Positions 35,000-44,313 of a DNA stretch of 64,000 nt are shown one piece after another (position 1 is the stretch's first letter; every line of letters begins with the position of its first letter). The notes beneath the pieces are model-generated. The model made no database searches. It had not been told where the DNA came from and worked only from the letters and a program-made list of their open reading frames with translations. Origin of the DNA: UBA6902 sp964393845 (lineage in GTDB: Bacteria > Nitrospirota > Thermodesulfovibrionia > UBA6902). The position numbers and the translations under genes are program-made. The DNA lies in NCBI GenBank assembly GCA_964393845.1, contig CAYMUX010000002.1, positions 1 through 64,000 on the forward strand, read 5' to 3'.

Positions 35000-36967
35000 C
35001 TATACATGACATGCCTCACAGTCCCCCTTAGTAAACGGGTCATGCATTATTCCTCTAAGCATGCCGGGATCTTCCGTTACATGTGGCTCATGACAGTTTG
35101 TGCAACGGCTGATTTTATTAAGTGATTCTCTATGAACTTTTGATAATCGTTCCGTATCGACATTATGACACTGAACACATATTGCAGGGTCTTTATCATT
35201 AAGTAAATACTTTAATTCGGAATAATGCGATACATGACAGCTTAAACAGTCTCCTTTCTCCATGGAGATATGGCCTTTTCTATCTTTTGTAGTAACAATT
35301 CTTTCATGACAGGAAAGGCAAAGTTCATTCGTCCGATTTACGAGCTGATACTTAAGTTTTGTACCATGAGGGCTATGACAGCTTGTACACTTACCTTCTT
35401 CGACAGGGAGATGATTGACACTGTTTGCCATTATGCCGGCCTTTACAGACTCATGACAGGAAAAACAAAGTTGTTTTACGGGCATAACGGTGGAAGCCTC
35501 ATAATCACTCGCATGCGGATCGTGGCAGGTACCGCACTTTTTGTCCCTGAACAGCGGGTGGCTCGCTTCTTCCTCTGCTTCAAGATACATGCTGTCATGG
35601 CAGCTCATGCAGAGATTAGCCTGTGAATCCTTCAATAAATTATCATAGGCAGATGTATGTGATGTATGACAAACATTGCATTGTCTATCACTGACAGGCT
35701 TATGTACATAAGTCTTGAAAAATTTTTCCTTCTCTTCTTTATGACAGGTATAACACAATTCAGTCATAGGCACCCTGACCATAGCAGGATAATTGGTACC
35801 ATGAGAGTCATGGCATTTCGAGCACTCAAGCTTGGAAAAGGGTTCATGCGCGTAAGATGCTTTTGCCAAATCCTCCTCATTAGCGGGATGACACGTAAAA
35901 CATATTTTTTTCTCGTCCGACTTTAAATAAAATCGATTTTCAGACGCATGAGGATTATGACAGGCGATGCAGCCTTCCTCTTTGATAGGCTTATGCAAAT
36001 TGCTGACATCGATTTTAGGTTTTTCAGCATGACAGCTTGTGCATAGATCATTTTTACCTTGCAGAGTAACTTTTGAAAAGTCTGAAGCATGCGGACTGTG
36101 ACAGGTTAGACATTTTCCTTTATCTGTAAGAGGATGCCTGTAAGCTGTTTTATATGCTTTTTCTTCCTTCTCATGACATTTATAACAAAGCTCACCGTCA
36201 GAAGCAACAACAGCTAAAGGCTTTGAATCTGTGTTTGGATTATGACAGGAATCACACTGCGCAAGCCTTAAAGGCTCATGAATTGATTCCCTTAGCAGTT
36301 TATCATTTGATGAGCTGTGAGATGTGTGACAGCCTGAGCATTTGGCCTGTTCTACCGGATACCCTTTGTGAGCATTAGTAAAACGGTTTTCCTCGAATTT
36401 ATGGCAAGACCTGCAAAGCGTTACTTCTTCCTCAATGAGATTGGCCGGGTGTTGAGATCCGTGAGGTAAATGGCAGGCATCACATCCGATATCAAGCGGT
36501 TTATGGCGTTTGGCCCTCGTAAAAGGAGCTTTATCATGACATGTAAAACACTGCTCACTTCCAACTTGTTTCTGAAGGGATTTGTTATCCGATGCATGGG
36601 GATTATGGCACGTCAGACACTTGCCCTGTTTTATGACAGTATGTACACTGGTCATATTCTGGACATCTGCTGCCATACCGGTATGGCAAATAAAACAAAG
36701 CTTGTCTTCTTCTCTTACTATAAAAGATTTAACGGCAAGCCTTCCATGACGAAGGTGGCATGCCTCACATTTGCGTTCGTTCATAGGAACATGGACAAAC
36801 TGCTTCGTAAATTCGCTCTGCATTTCCTTATGACAATCCATACAGGGCTTAGGCTCAAAACCTTTACGGACCTGTTTTCCAGGTGCGCACGTGACAAACA
36901 AGCTGAAACCTATCAAAAAAAGTACTGATTTAAAAATAATATATTTTGTTTTCAATTTCCTGCCCAT
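35000..36967 (-). CDS. twenty-six-heme doubled-CXXCH cytochrome lipoprotein
   Basis: A 655-residue protein with a lipoprotein-type signal (FSLFVTCAPG, Cys about residue 27). I count 26 CXXCH motifs from CMDCH near 42 to CEACH five residues from the end. The core repeat is ~45 residues: a CXXCH after a short Leu/Cys strand, then a second one followed by PHAS, SHSS or PHGT (CLTCHNPHAS, CSGCHTSHSS, CTSCHSPHGT). Thirteen such pairs would make an extended heme chain anchored by its N-terminal lipid. It is the first cytochrome gene after the prolyl isomerase, 19 bp away. A periplasm-spanning or surface wire is the likely role. Confidence 0.93.
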   Translation of the reverse strand: MGRKLKTKYIIFKSVLFLIGFSLFVTCAPGKQVRKGFEPKPCMDCHKEMQSEFTKQFVHVPMNERKCEACHLRHGRLAVKSFIVREEDKLCFICHTGMAADVQNMTSVHTVIKQGKCLTCHNPHASDNKSLQKQVGSEQCFTCHDKAPFTRAKRHKPLDIGCDACHLPHGSQHPANLIEEEVTLCRSCHKFEENRFTNAHKGYPVEQAKCSGCHTSHSSSNDKLLRESIHEPLRLAQCDSCHNPNTDSKPLAVVASDGELCYKCHEKEEKAYKTAYRHPLTDKGKCLTCHSPHASDFSKVTLQGKNDLCTSCHAEKPKIDVSNLHKPIKEEGCIACHNPHASENRFYLKSDEKKICFTCHPANEEDLAKASYAHEPFSKLECSKCHDSHGTNYPAMVRVPMTELCYTCHKEEKEKFFKTYVHKPVSDRQCNVCHTSHTSAYDNLLKDSQANLCMSCHDSMYLEAEEEASHPLFRDKKCGTCHDPHASDYEASTVMPVKQLCFSCHESVKAGIMANSVNHLPVEEGKCTSCHSPHGTKLKYQLVNRTNELCLSCHERIVTTKDRKGHISMEKGDCLSCHVSHYSELKYLLNDKDPAICVQCHNVDTERLSKVHRESLNKISRCTNCHEPHVTEDPGMLRGIMHDPFTKGDCEACHV

Positions 36968-36986
36968 AACCTTAAATCATTAATAA

Positions 36987-38597
36987 TTATTTTTTAAAGA
37001 TTTCTTCAAATTCCCGGATAGCTTCTTCATTCATTTCTATACGGGCCTCTTTTTTTAATTTATCGATATAATCCCTGTAGATCTCTCTAAACTTCTCTCT
37101 ATATACAGATCTGAAAGCTGAATCTTTTACCTCACTGAATTCTTTGACCTCTTTCCCGGTCTTTTCCATTAGTCTGATAATCCTGTAAACACTATCAATC
37201 TCCAGTATCGGACTCACGTCACCAGGCTCAAGGGTATCTACAATTTTCCGTTCAGGGTCATCTAATTCATCTTTCGTTTTCCATCCGAGAATCCCGCCCT
37301 TTTCAGCAAGATAATCTGTCGATTTCGTTTTAGCCAGCCATGAAAAACTGGCGCCGCCTTTTAAGCTGCCTAACACATGCTGCGCATCTTCAGGCGTCTT
37401 CAGTGTAATCTGCTGGATTTTGTAACTTACAGGCTTGGTATAGGCCTCCTGATGACTCAAATAATAATCATTGACTTCTTTATTTTCAATCTTTATTTTC
37501 GGGTCTATTATATTTTTTGTAAAAATATTCTTCAGATTCTCATCCCGATACCGCCTGACCTCATCTCTAAAATCCATCTCCGCTTCGTAATTCCGATTAA
37601 GCGCTTCCTGGTCGACTATTTTCCGGTCAAGCCATCTCTTCAGAATCTTTTCTTTTGTTTTTTCGTCAGATGCCTGCAACAAGGCGGTAAAATCTCCAAC
37701 AGTGAGGACCTCACCTCCCACCTCGATCAAAGGCCTTTGATCCTTTAACCACCTCTCCCTCTCATTACTGCCTTGACTAAATGTTATAGAAGAGAGAAGT
37801 TCCCGGTTAATTTTCACGTTCGCTTTTTCATTTAGCCGGGCCAGATATTCATCACTTCGTTCCTGAATTTTCTGAGTCTTGAGAGTGCCTTCAATAGCGC
37901 TTCTCACACCATTGAGATCTTCAGGCAGCGCTTCTTGGATGCTGATTAATTTAATGATCAAATATTTGTCGTCTATCTTTGTAATATCACTTGTTTCGCC
38001 GGGTTTCAGATTATCAAGAAGCCGCTTGATATCAGGTTTTAGAGAATTTCGCGCTAATATATGCTGGTCCCCCTCCTGTTTTGGGAAGTCTACGGGATAT
38101 TTCAGACTTAATTCTTTAAAACTTTCTCCGCTTTTAAGTTTTTCCAATATCCCCTTTGCATCCTCCTCCGCACTTACTTCAACTGCATCAACAATATACC
38201 GCATATAGTTTTTCTTATAATAATCATTGATGTCTTCTTCAGTGACTATAGCCCTGTTTATAATCTCTTCATTATAAAGTCTTGATACCGACTCCCTAAG
38301 TACATATGCCCGGACTTTTCCCAGAATTTCCGGAAATGTATCCATGCCCATACGACGGGTCTCCTGTATAATTAATCTGTCATCTATCTGCTTTTGAATA
38401 TACTGAGATATATCAAGTGTTGTTGTCGTAGAGAGGTCCTCCCTGCGATGGGCTATCTGCAATGAGTATTCAATATCTTTTTTTGTTATAGGCTCACCGT
38501 CAACAAATGCCAACTCGCTTTCCTGTTTTGGAATCAATGCGCAACCCCATAAGGAAACAATAACCAGGCTTAAAGTAGTAAGTTGCAGCCTCTGCAT
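36987..38597 (-). CDS. SurA-like peptidyl-prolyl isomerase lipoprotein
   Basis: A 536-residue lipoprotein started at ATG 38597 (GAGG just upstream; frame open to 38618), with lipobox LWGC. SurA_N-type sequence follows (ELAFVDGEPITKKDIEYSLQIA), then two parvulin-like units, about 130-240 (DAKGILEKLKSGESFKELSLKYP) and about 390-500 (AQHVLGSLKGGASFSWLAKTKS, GGILGWKTKDELDD). Such proteins fold or chaperone exported proteins at the outer membrane. Lying between the CsgG-like genes and the multiheme cytochromes, it probably serves the beta-barrel or the cytochromes; isomerase genes beside extracellular cytochrome genes are also known in Geobacter. Confidence 0.88.
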   Translation of the reverse strand: MQRLQLTTLSLVIVSLWGCALIPKQESELAFVDGEPITKKDIEYSLQIAHRREDLSTTTTLDISQYIQKQIDDRLIIQETRRMGMDTFPEILGKVRAYVLRESVSRLYNEEIINRAIVTEEDINDYYKKNYMRYIVDAVEVSAEEDAKGILEKLKSGESFKELSLKYPVDFPKQEGDQHILARNSLKPDIKRLLDNLKPGETSDITKIDDKYLIIKLISIQEALPEDLNGVRSAIEGTLKTQKIQERSDEYLARLNEKANVKINRELLSSITFSQGSNERERWLKDQRPLIEVGGEVLTVGDFTALLQASDEKTKEKILKRWLDRKIVDQEALNRNYEAEMDFRDEVRRYRDENLKNIFTKNIIDPKIKIENKEVNDYYLSHQEAYTKPVSYKIQQITLKTPEDAQHVLGSLKGGASFSWLAKTKSTDYLAEKGGILGWKTKDELDDPERKIVDTLEPGDVSPILEIDSVYRIIRLMEKTGKEVKEFSEVKDSAFRSVYREKFREIYRDYIDKLKKEARIEMNEEAIREFEEIFKK

Positions 38598-38655
38598 ATA
38601 ACCTCGTTTTTTTGTCATTGGTTATTGGTAATGTTTATTTTGACAATATGCCATA

Positions 38656-40239
38656 TTAGTTCCACAATACCGCCCCCATCTTTTTCACTAAATTTGCTAC
38701 TACATCATACGCTACCCTATGGACTGCTCTGATTCTCCCCCAGTCAAGGATAACGATGTTTTCTTCACCGCTTAATTCGTGGCTATTATACCATAATATT
38801 TTACCTGTCCGTCCATCCAGGAGCCTTGCAGTAATTGCCACCTTGGGAGGAGATGCATTGTCCAAACCATTTTCATAACTGCCAACTATCCCCACTAATA
38901 TTCCGTTTGCGTTTAATGGTTCGGAAAGAGCATTTATATTGTTAAAATTCAACTCTCCCTGATTCCTGATTCTTAAGCTGATAATCAGATCCCTGATATT
39001 ACCATATTCTATCGGCTCAAATCTCTGATTCTTTAACAATTCAATTATAAACATATACATGGTTATAATTCCTGCATTCTTGTGATCGCTATTATTCAGA
39101 AACGGCATTACGGCAATTTTATATGACGGCTCTGCCTTCCTTTGAAGTCCTTCAATGCTAAAATTCGCAAACAGCATGTCTGTAACCTTGGGGATCAAGC
39201 CGAATATTGTCTGTAATTTACCTAACCCCAAAATCGTAATAAAATCATCTCCCGTAGCCGAGGCAAACCCAGCCCAAAGGATCCTGCCGTCAGAAGAGTT
39301 GATTAACCGTGCCAATATCCCGAACCTTGGGGTTTCTTGTGTTGAAAATGAAATTATCGCACCAGCCAGGACAGTTTCTACTCCAAATTCCTCTCTTATT
39401 TTCCTGGCAAGCTCTTTTGAAACATAACCGGTAGCTCTGACCCTTTCTTTACATAATAAAGAACTCAGATTGTCCTCATCCACGACCTCAAGCCCTCTTT
39501 CTTCCAATCGACCGATTAAAAAAGGCATGACATGCCTTAATGCTGCCTTATCATCAGTTAAATTCTCAAACGGTAACAACGCCACCCGATTCCTGACTAC
39601 TTTTACAGATCTTTTTTTTACTACAGTTTTAACCTCATTAGGAGGCATTGTTATCTCTTCCTTAGATGGTATGACCTCTATTTTTTTCCCCAATCCGGTA
39701 ACAGCCTTCCCTGCAATTTCGGTAGCCGCTATTACCAAAGGAGCCTTCGTTACTCCCATATCAGGTAAAACATCTGCTTCTTTATGAATTTTTATAGGCG
39801 GTTTTTCTGAAGGAATCGCTTTCACTTTATCAACGGGTAAGGCTATCTTCTTCTCTACCGGCAAAGCCTCTATTTTATCTCCGATTTTTTTAGAGGGCTT
39901 TTCTATCGATATTGCCGCTATCGTTTCTGCAGGCATGTCTATCCCCTCTCTGAGAGGCTGAACTTCTGCTTTTTTTTTAACTACCCCGGGAGATTCAATT
40001 GTATCCGGTTTCTCCTCTACAGGTTCTTCCACTTCCTTCTTGACAGATAAAACGATACTATCTTTTTTTATTTCCTTAATCGGCTCTATAGTCAGAACCT
40101 TCTCCATTTTTTCTAAAGATTTTTCTGCCTTATCTTCAGCGGGCCGGACCTTTGCTTTATATTTTTTACCCGCATAGATAGAAAATGTTAAAAAAATAAT
40201 AAGAAGTGATAAAATGGCTATTAATTTTTTCTTCTTCAT
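38656..40239 (-). CDS. inner-membrane-anchored protein with two CsgG/FlgO-like domains
   Basis: About 527 residues from the ATG at 40239 (frame open to 40260). A single N-terminal TM helix (LIAILSLLIIFLTFSIYAG) is followed by a ~190-residue Lys/Glu/Pro/Val-rich linker with repeated EKP, IEAL and KIE-type segments, suited to span the periplasm. Two domains of the CsgG/FlgO/TolB-N kind follow: RVALLPFENLTDDKAALRHV (about 225) and KIAVMPFLNNSDHKNAGII (about 380). The second half contains the G-x-ILVGIVGSYENG strand. The nearest known roles of this fold are oligomeric outer-membrane pores and flagellar accessory proteins. The function here is unknown. Confidence 0.7.
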   Translation of the reverse strand: MKKKKLIAILSLLIIFLTFSIYAGKKYKAKVRPAEDKAEKSLEKMEKVLTIEPIKEIKKDSIVLSVKKEVEEPVEEKPDTIESPGVVKKKAEVQPLREGIDMPAETIAAISIEKPSKKIGDKIEALPVEKKIALPVDKVKAIPSEKPPIKIHKEADVLPDMGVTKAPLVIAATEIAGKAVTGLGKKIEVIPSKEEITMPPNEVKTVVKKRSVKVVRNRVALLPFENLTDDKAALRHVMPFLIGRLEERGLEVVDEDNLSSLLCKERVRATGYVSKELARKIREEFGVETVLAGAIISFSTQETPRFGILARLINSSDGRILWAGFASATGDDFITILGLGKLQTIFGLIPKVTDMLFANFSIEGLQRKAEPSYKIAVMPFLNNSDHKNAGIITMYMFIIELLKNQRFEPIEYGNIRDLIISLRIRNQGELNFNNINALSEPLNANGILVGIVGSYENGLDNASPPKVAITARLLDGRTGKILWYNSHELSGEENIVILDWGRIRAVHRVAYDVVANLVKKMGAVLWN

Positions 40240-40379
40240 CAACTCACCCCGCCGGCACAATGCTTTTCATTTAAGTCCTTTATATATTGACAAAGAATAA
40301 GATACATATTATTAAGTAAAGAATTATCCTGACTAAATTTAACTGCTGATTAACTTATTGGTAAGCCATCCCTTTAAAG

Positions 40380-40967
40380 TTAATTTTTATGTCCGGCAAG
40401 CGTTTGTATGGACTCTCTCACCAACAATATTACCGTTTCGCTGATCGTTTCGTGGCTGGCTCCAAAATGTCTTGCAAGAAAACTTGCGCCTCCTCTTGTT
40501 TTTGTTATTGACCACACTATGGAGCTGGTGCCTGTATCTGCCATCATTAGACTAACAGTTACCTGCGGAGCCGAAATGTTTCCCATTTTGACTTCACCGT
40601 ATTCTTCAACAGAACCTATGATAATCGCTTCAACATTAAGGGCCTTGCCCAAGGCGCTTATTTGCTGTTTAGAAAGAGAGGAAACAGATTTAATGTCCAA
40701 TTCATTAATAACTTTCTGGACCTCTCCAGGGAATACAACATCAATAAACCCTGATGCCAAAAACTCACTGATAACCAGCTGTCTGACAATCTGATCTGCA
40801 TATTTCTCATTTGTCAGATTATCAAACGGCATCACTGCTACTTTCTTGTAAAAACTGAAATCAATATCCTCGCTGAGATGGTAAACAGGAACACCGCTGC
40901 GACATCCAGGAATTATAACTAATGTTAAAACAATAATTATTAAGACGTATTTTTTAAACGATCCCAT
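40380..40967 (-). CDS. CsgG/GNA1162-like lipoprotein A
   Basis: A 195-residue lipoprotein from ATG 40967, with AAGGAG at 40975-40980 and lipobox IIPGC. The mature part has the fold signature KKVAVMPFDNLTNEKYADQIV, then LNVEAIIIGSVEEYGEV and SIVWSITKTRGGASFLARHFG. It is a clear paralogue of the next gene (same FKK/RVAV-P--N-T---YA start and GGASF..RHFGA end). The family overlaps with CsgG, FlgO and GNA1162/DUF799 proteins that assemble at the outer membrane. Confidence 0.78.
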   Translation of the reverse strand: MGSFKKYVLIIIVLTLVIIPGCRSGVPVYHLSEDIDFSFYKKVAVMPFDNLTNEKYADQIVRQLVISEFLASGFIDVVFPGEVQKVINELDIKSVSSLSKQQISALGKALNVEAIIIGSVEEYGEVKMGNISAPQVTVSLMMADTGTSSIVWSITKTRGGASFLARHFGASHETISETVILLVRESIQTLAGHKN

Positions 40968-41001
40968 TTTATTTCTCCTTTTACTCCTCATTAATAATCA
41001 T

Positions 41002-41964
41002 TCATTTTTCGGTAAACCGTGTCTTCTCAATAGGCGCAATATTTTCCCCCGCAACAGGTACAATAATTTCACCTTCAGTTTTTCGGGAGATTTCATCAGT
41101 GAACGATTCTTCTGTTTTCTCAATATGCTTTGGTTTTTCTGCAGGCTCCGCCATCCTTACCTTGATCGGCTTGCCAACCATTTTTTCTTCACTCTCCTCA
41201 GAAAGTTTTTCTGCCGGAACTTCTCTTGTTTTCTTCTTCGGTTGTTCAATTTTTCCCTCAGATAAAGCAGTCCCTTTCTCTTCTATTATTTCCGTGGAAT
41301 GAGGTTTTGCATATACGGGCATCTTATTAAACAACGTATCAAAAGCTTCTTTTATAACCTGTGCAGAAGTTTTGTCCAAAGTGGTGCCTTCAGCGCCGAA
41401 ATGCCTCGTCCAGAAACTCGCGCCCCCTGTTGTATGCCATACAGACCATGCAATGCTGCCTGTCGTTGATTCGAACAACATCAGGTGGACGGACACTTCA
41501 GGATAAGAAACAGAAATGCCTTTACTTATACCAAATCTTTCTACCGACCCGACAATGACTGCATCTACGTTTAACATTTCCCCCATATTTTTAATGTCTT
41601 CGACACGAAGGGCATCAAGGGATTTTACCTTTAGCTCCTTCAAGGTCACTACAACCTCTCCCGGTTCAATGACGTCCATGCCCCTTAAGAGGAGTTCGAT
41701 AATAATTTTGCTTCGAATTATTTCATTTGCATATTTATCAGAGGTATAGTTTTCAAGAGGCAACACGGCTACCCTCTTAAAGGCGCCTATGTTAATACTT
41801 GGCCGTACATATTGTTTTAAGCTGCCGGCGCTGCAGCCTGATAGAAATATTATTAATGAACAAAAAGCTATAAGTGATACTGACATTCTTAACCTGTATC
41901 GTCTCAAGACTGCGTACTCCCTCATTATCCCGATATAATCAATAATCATTTTAGAAAAACTCAA
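41002..41964 (-). CDS. CsgG/GNA1162-like lipoprotein B with charged tail
   Basis: Up to 320 residues; the lipoprotein signal MSVSLIAFCSLIIFLSGC suggests a real start at the ATG at 41886, while the frame is open to 41964. The conserved domain (KRVAVLPLENYTSDKYANEII, LNVDAVIVGSVERFG, GSIAWSVWHTTGGASFWTRHFGAEG) is about 160 residues. A ~95-residue tail rich in Glu, Lys and Pro follows (EKTEESFTDEISRKTEGE), similar in character to the linker of the 534-codon protein. It is a paralogue of lipoprotein A, 10 bp upstream of it. Together the three genes look like one apparatus. Confidence 0.75.
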   Translation of the reverse strand: MSFSKMIIDYIGIMREYAVLRRYRLRMSVSLIAFCSLIIFLSGCSAGSLKQYVRPSINIGAFKRVAVLPLENYTSDKYANEIIRSKIIIELLLRGMDVIEPGEVVVTLKELKVKSLDALRVEDIKNMGEMLNVDAVIVGSVERFGISKGISVSYPEVSVHLMLFESTTGSIAWSVWHTTGGASFWTRHFGAEGTTLDKTSAQVIKEAFDTLFNKMPVYAKPHSTEIIEEKGTALSEGKIEQPKKKTREVPAEKLSEESEEKMVGKPIKVRMAEPAEKPKHIEKTEESFTDEISRKTEGEIIVPVAGENIAPIEKTRFTEK

Positions 41965-41985
41965 CGTTTATTATAAGTTCCGTTT

Positions 41986-44256
41986 TCAGAATCTGCAATT
42001 GATATTTGTATTAAAATTGTAGCTCTCGGTCTTTGTATCTTGTTCTTTCTGCGCATAGCTGAATGTAAAACGAAAATCTGCAAATTTAGTAACATAATAT
42101 ATTGCGTATCCGCTGAATGTATCCGTTTTCACGGGTCCTGGTTCGGAATCGCTATGCTGATAGCTTGTGTTCAGCCTGACAGCCTGCACGGGAAGCCAAT
42201 CTATCAGTATTCCCTCGGACGTAGTTAAATCGCCGTCAGAATCAGATACACCCAGACTGCCGTTAATGTTTATAAATCTTCCGGGGCGGTACGTAAGTAC
42301 TGCATTACCTTCTCTTGAATCAGGCGATGTATCTTCCGATTCTGTCCAGTTAAATCCGTAACTAAGATTTCCGGATAATTTCCGGTTAAGAATAGCGTCA
42401 ATAGAACCGGTTATATGACGGGATGTGGTTGTCGACTCGCTCTCAAATGATTTTGATCGCGTATATCCGAAGTCGGTGATTGAATTTACATCCCTGTATA
42501 GTTTTGTCCCGATACTTAACAACAGAGAATTACCGGTGGAGCTTATCTCATCAAAATTAAAGCTATCATTCTTTATCAGCGAAAAACCGGCATCAAGTGT
42601 AGGAAGGGGCGTGGAACTAAATGACAAATTGTAAGTATTTGAGCTCACATCAGTTTCTTCCATATTGTCAAAGGACTCACTTCGTTGAACGCGCAATGTG
42701 GTAGTAAGGAGCCTGTGTGTCATCCATGCGGAAGATGCTCCGTAATTTCTCGTGACATTACTCCTGAAATCCGCTTTTTCACCTGCTATTGAATCACTGA
42801 ACATGTTTTTGATAATGCCTTCAAAAGATTTATCGAGTGATTCCGGATTCTGGTCCGCCTTGTCTAAAGAGTACTGAAGTGAAAGGGTCAGTTTTTTCAG
42901 AGCTCTTATATTAACGTTTAAATTCAGTCCCTGGTTAAATGTTGTCGTAACACTGGTAAGAGTGTCCTCATCCGCAAATTCAGTCCCATAAGCCTCTATT
43001 TCGGTCACGAATACATTAGTCAATCCAGGTGCATTGACTGCCAGCAAATTAACTGCTTTAAAATAGGATGCGTTATGCGGAGTAGAAAAAACTATCTCGT
43101 AACGATATGTGTTATTCAGAATATCAGGTCTTACTGTCACACTTTGAATATCAGAAGTGATTTCTGTCCATGTTGTTGAAGGTAAATTGGAATTGCTTTC
43201 GAACAATTTCCAATTAGCTGGTAACGATAGATTTGTGTCGCCGCTAACGTTTTCACTTACAAAAATATACAACCTGTCCACAGAATTGACAGACGATACC
43301 CCGATACCAATATTATGATCCGTTCCTGTCCCGATATTTATAGTATTAATTACACTTGCAGCATCAGCCTGGCCGTCAGTCAGCTTAGTCTCTGAACTTA
43401 AAGCGCCGCTGTCAGGAGTTGTATCAACCACATGCAGTCCTCCCCCGATCGGCAGCCGTTTAATCAGTACAGTCCCTGTATCAAAAACAAACTGCTCTGT
43501 CTTATTCCTTGAATATATCCCCTGATAATTCATAAAATAGTCTGCTCTATTACCCCAGAGTTTGTCAGCATATCCAATGTTATAGTTGCTGTTAAAATTA
43601 TCATTTATAGTCTTGCTTATCATTGAATCTAAAGGTATTCTGTTTGTAATACTGGAATAATTGACACTATATCGAAATTTCAGATCCTCTGACGGAAGGA
43701 CATATGAAGATCCCACGGAATACTTCATATTGTTGTTGTCAACCGTCCTGTCATCAAGATGGTTATAATTCTTTTGCCTGTCAAATTGCAAATTCAAAGT
43801 AGGGAATGCCTGAGGGCTCACATTAAAGCGGGAATAGAAAAATTCAGTGGTTGCTCTGCTTTCATTATCCAAATGTGCTGTTGTCCACTGTTCCTGAATG
43901 CGGTAGCCGGCGCTCATGTTATACACGGGGTTGCCAAAATTTAAATCAAACGCCGGTTCCATAGATCGACGGTAAGAAGTTGAAGCCTCACCGTTTGTAT
44001 CAGTCAAATCAGTGTCGCTGTAATTTGTCCTTAAATTAATTTGATAACTAAGCATCGGCGTAATCGAATTATGAAAATTCAGATAAAGGTTACGATTAAA
44101 TGTATCTGTTTCCGATGTCCTTTCACCGTCTTCATAATCTTTTGAAGAACTATGAGATATATCAAACCATCCGTTGAGTCCTTGTGCAAACGCAGAGGAT
44201 CCGCTCAACAGTAGCACAATTATTAAGGCCGCAATTTTCCATCCCATTTTCCTCAT
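41986..44256 (-). CDS. outer-membrane beta-barrel protein (porin candidate of the conduit)
   Basis: A 756-residue protein with signal peptide (ALIIVLLLSGSSAFAQ). Most of it shows alternating amphipathic strands rich in Tyr, Asn, Ser and Thr (for example YSVNYSSITNRI and FDLNFGNPVYNMSAGYR), and it ends in a strand finishing with Phe (NTNINCRF), the C-terminal signature of BamA-inserted barrels. A non-barrel segment at about 280-420 (SVNSVDRLYIFVSENVSG..., VFVTEIEAYG) looks like an inserted beta-sandwich. Size and neighbourhood suit an MtrB/PioB- or OmbB-like sheath around a multiheme cytochrome; sequence similarity to those cannot be checked here. Confidence 0.75.
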   Translation of the reverse strand: MRKMGWKIAALIIVLLLSGSSAFAQGLNGWFDISHSSSKDYEDGERTSETDTFNRNLYLNFHNSITPMLSYQINLRTNYSDTDLTDTNGEASTSYRRSMEPAFDLNFGNPVYNMSAGYRIQEQWTTAHLDNESRATTEFFYSRFNVSPQAFPTLNLQFDRQKNYNHLDDRTVDNNNMKYSVGSSYVLPSEDLKFRYSVNYSSITNRIPLDSMISKTINDNFNSNYNIGYADKLWGNRADYFMNYQGIYSRNKTEQFVFDTGTVLIKRLPIGGGLHVVDTTPDSGALSSETKLTDGQADAASVINTINIGTGTDHNIGIGVSSVNSVDRLYIFVSENVSGDTNLSLPANWKLFESNSNLPSTTWTEITSDIQSVTVRPDILNNTYRYEIVFSTPHNASYFKAVNLLAVNAPGLTNVFVTEIEAYGTEFADEDTLTSVTTTFNQGLNLNVNIRALKKLTLSLQYSLDKADQNPESLDKSFEGIIKNMFSDSIAGEKADFRSNVTRNYGASSAWMTHRLLTTTLRVQRSESFDNMEETDVSSNTYNLSFSSTPLPTLDAGFSLIKNDSFNFDEISSTGNSLLLSIGTKLYRDVNSITDFGYTRSKSFESESTTTSRHITGSIDAILNRKLSGNLSYGFNWTESEDTSPDSREGNAVLTYRPGRFININGSLGVSDSDGDLTTSEGILIDWLPVQAVRLNTSYQHSDSEPGPVKTDTFSGYAIYYVTKFADFRFTFSYAQKEQDTKTESYNFNTNINCRF

Positions 44257-44266
44257 AATTAGTCAT

Positions 44267-44305
44267 TGTCACCGGTCATTAGTCTGTGACCAATGACCGG
44301 TGACA
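44267..44305. repeat. perfect 14-bp inverted repeat between the propeller and porin genes
   Basis: TGTCACCGGTCATT and AATGACCGGTGACA flank an 11-bp loop. There is no T-tract on the minus-strand downstream side, so a typical terminator is unlikely; it may be an intercistronic RNA hairpin or a repeat of the GGTCATT type. Confidence 0.75.
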
Positions 44306-44313
44306 TCCCCCTG

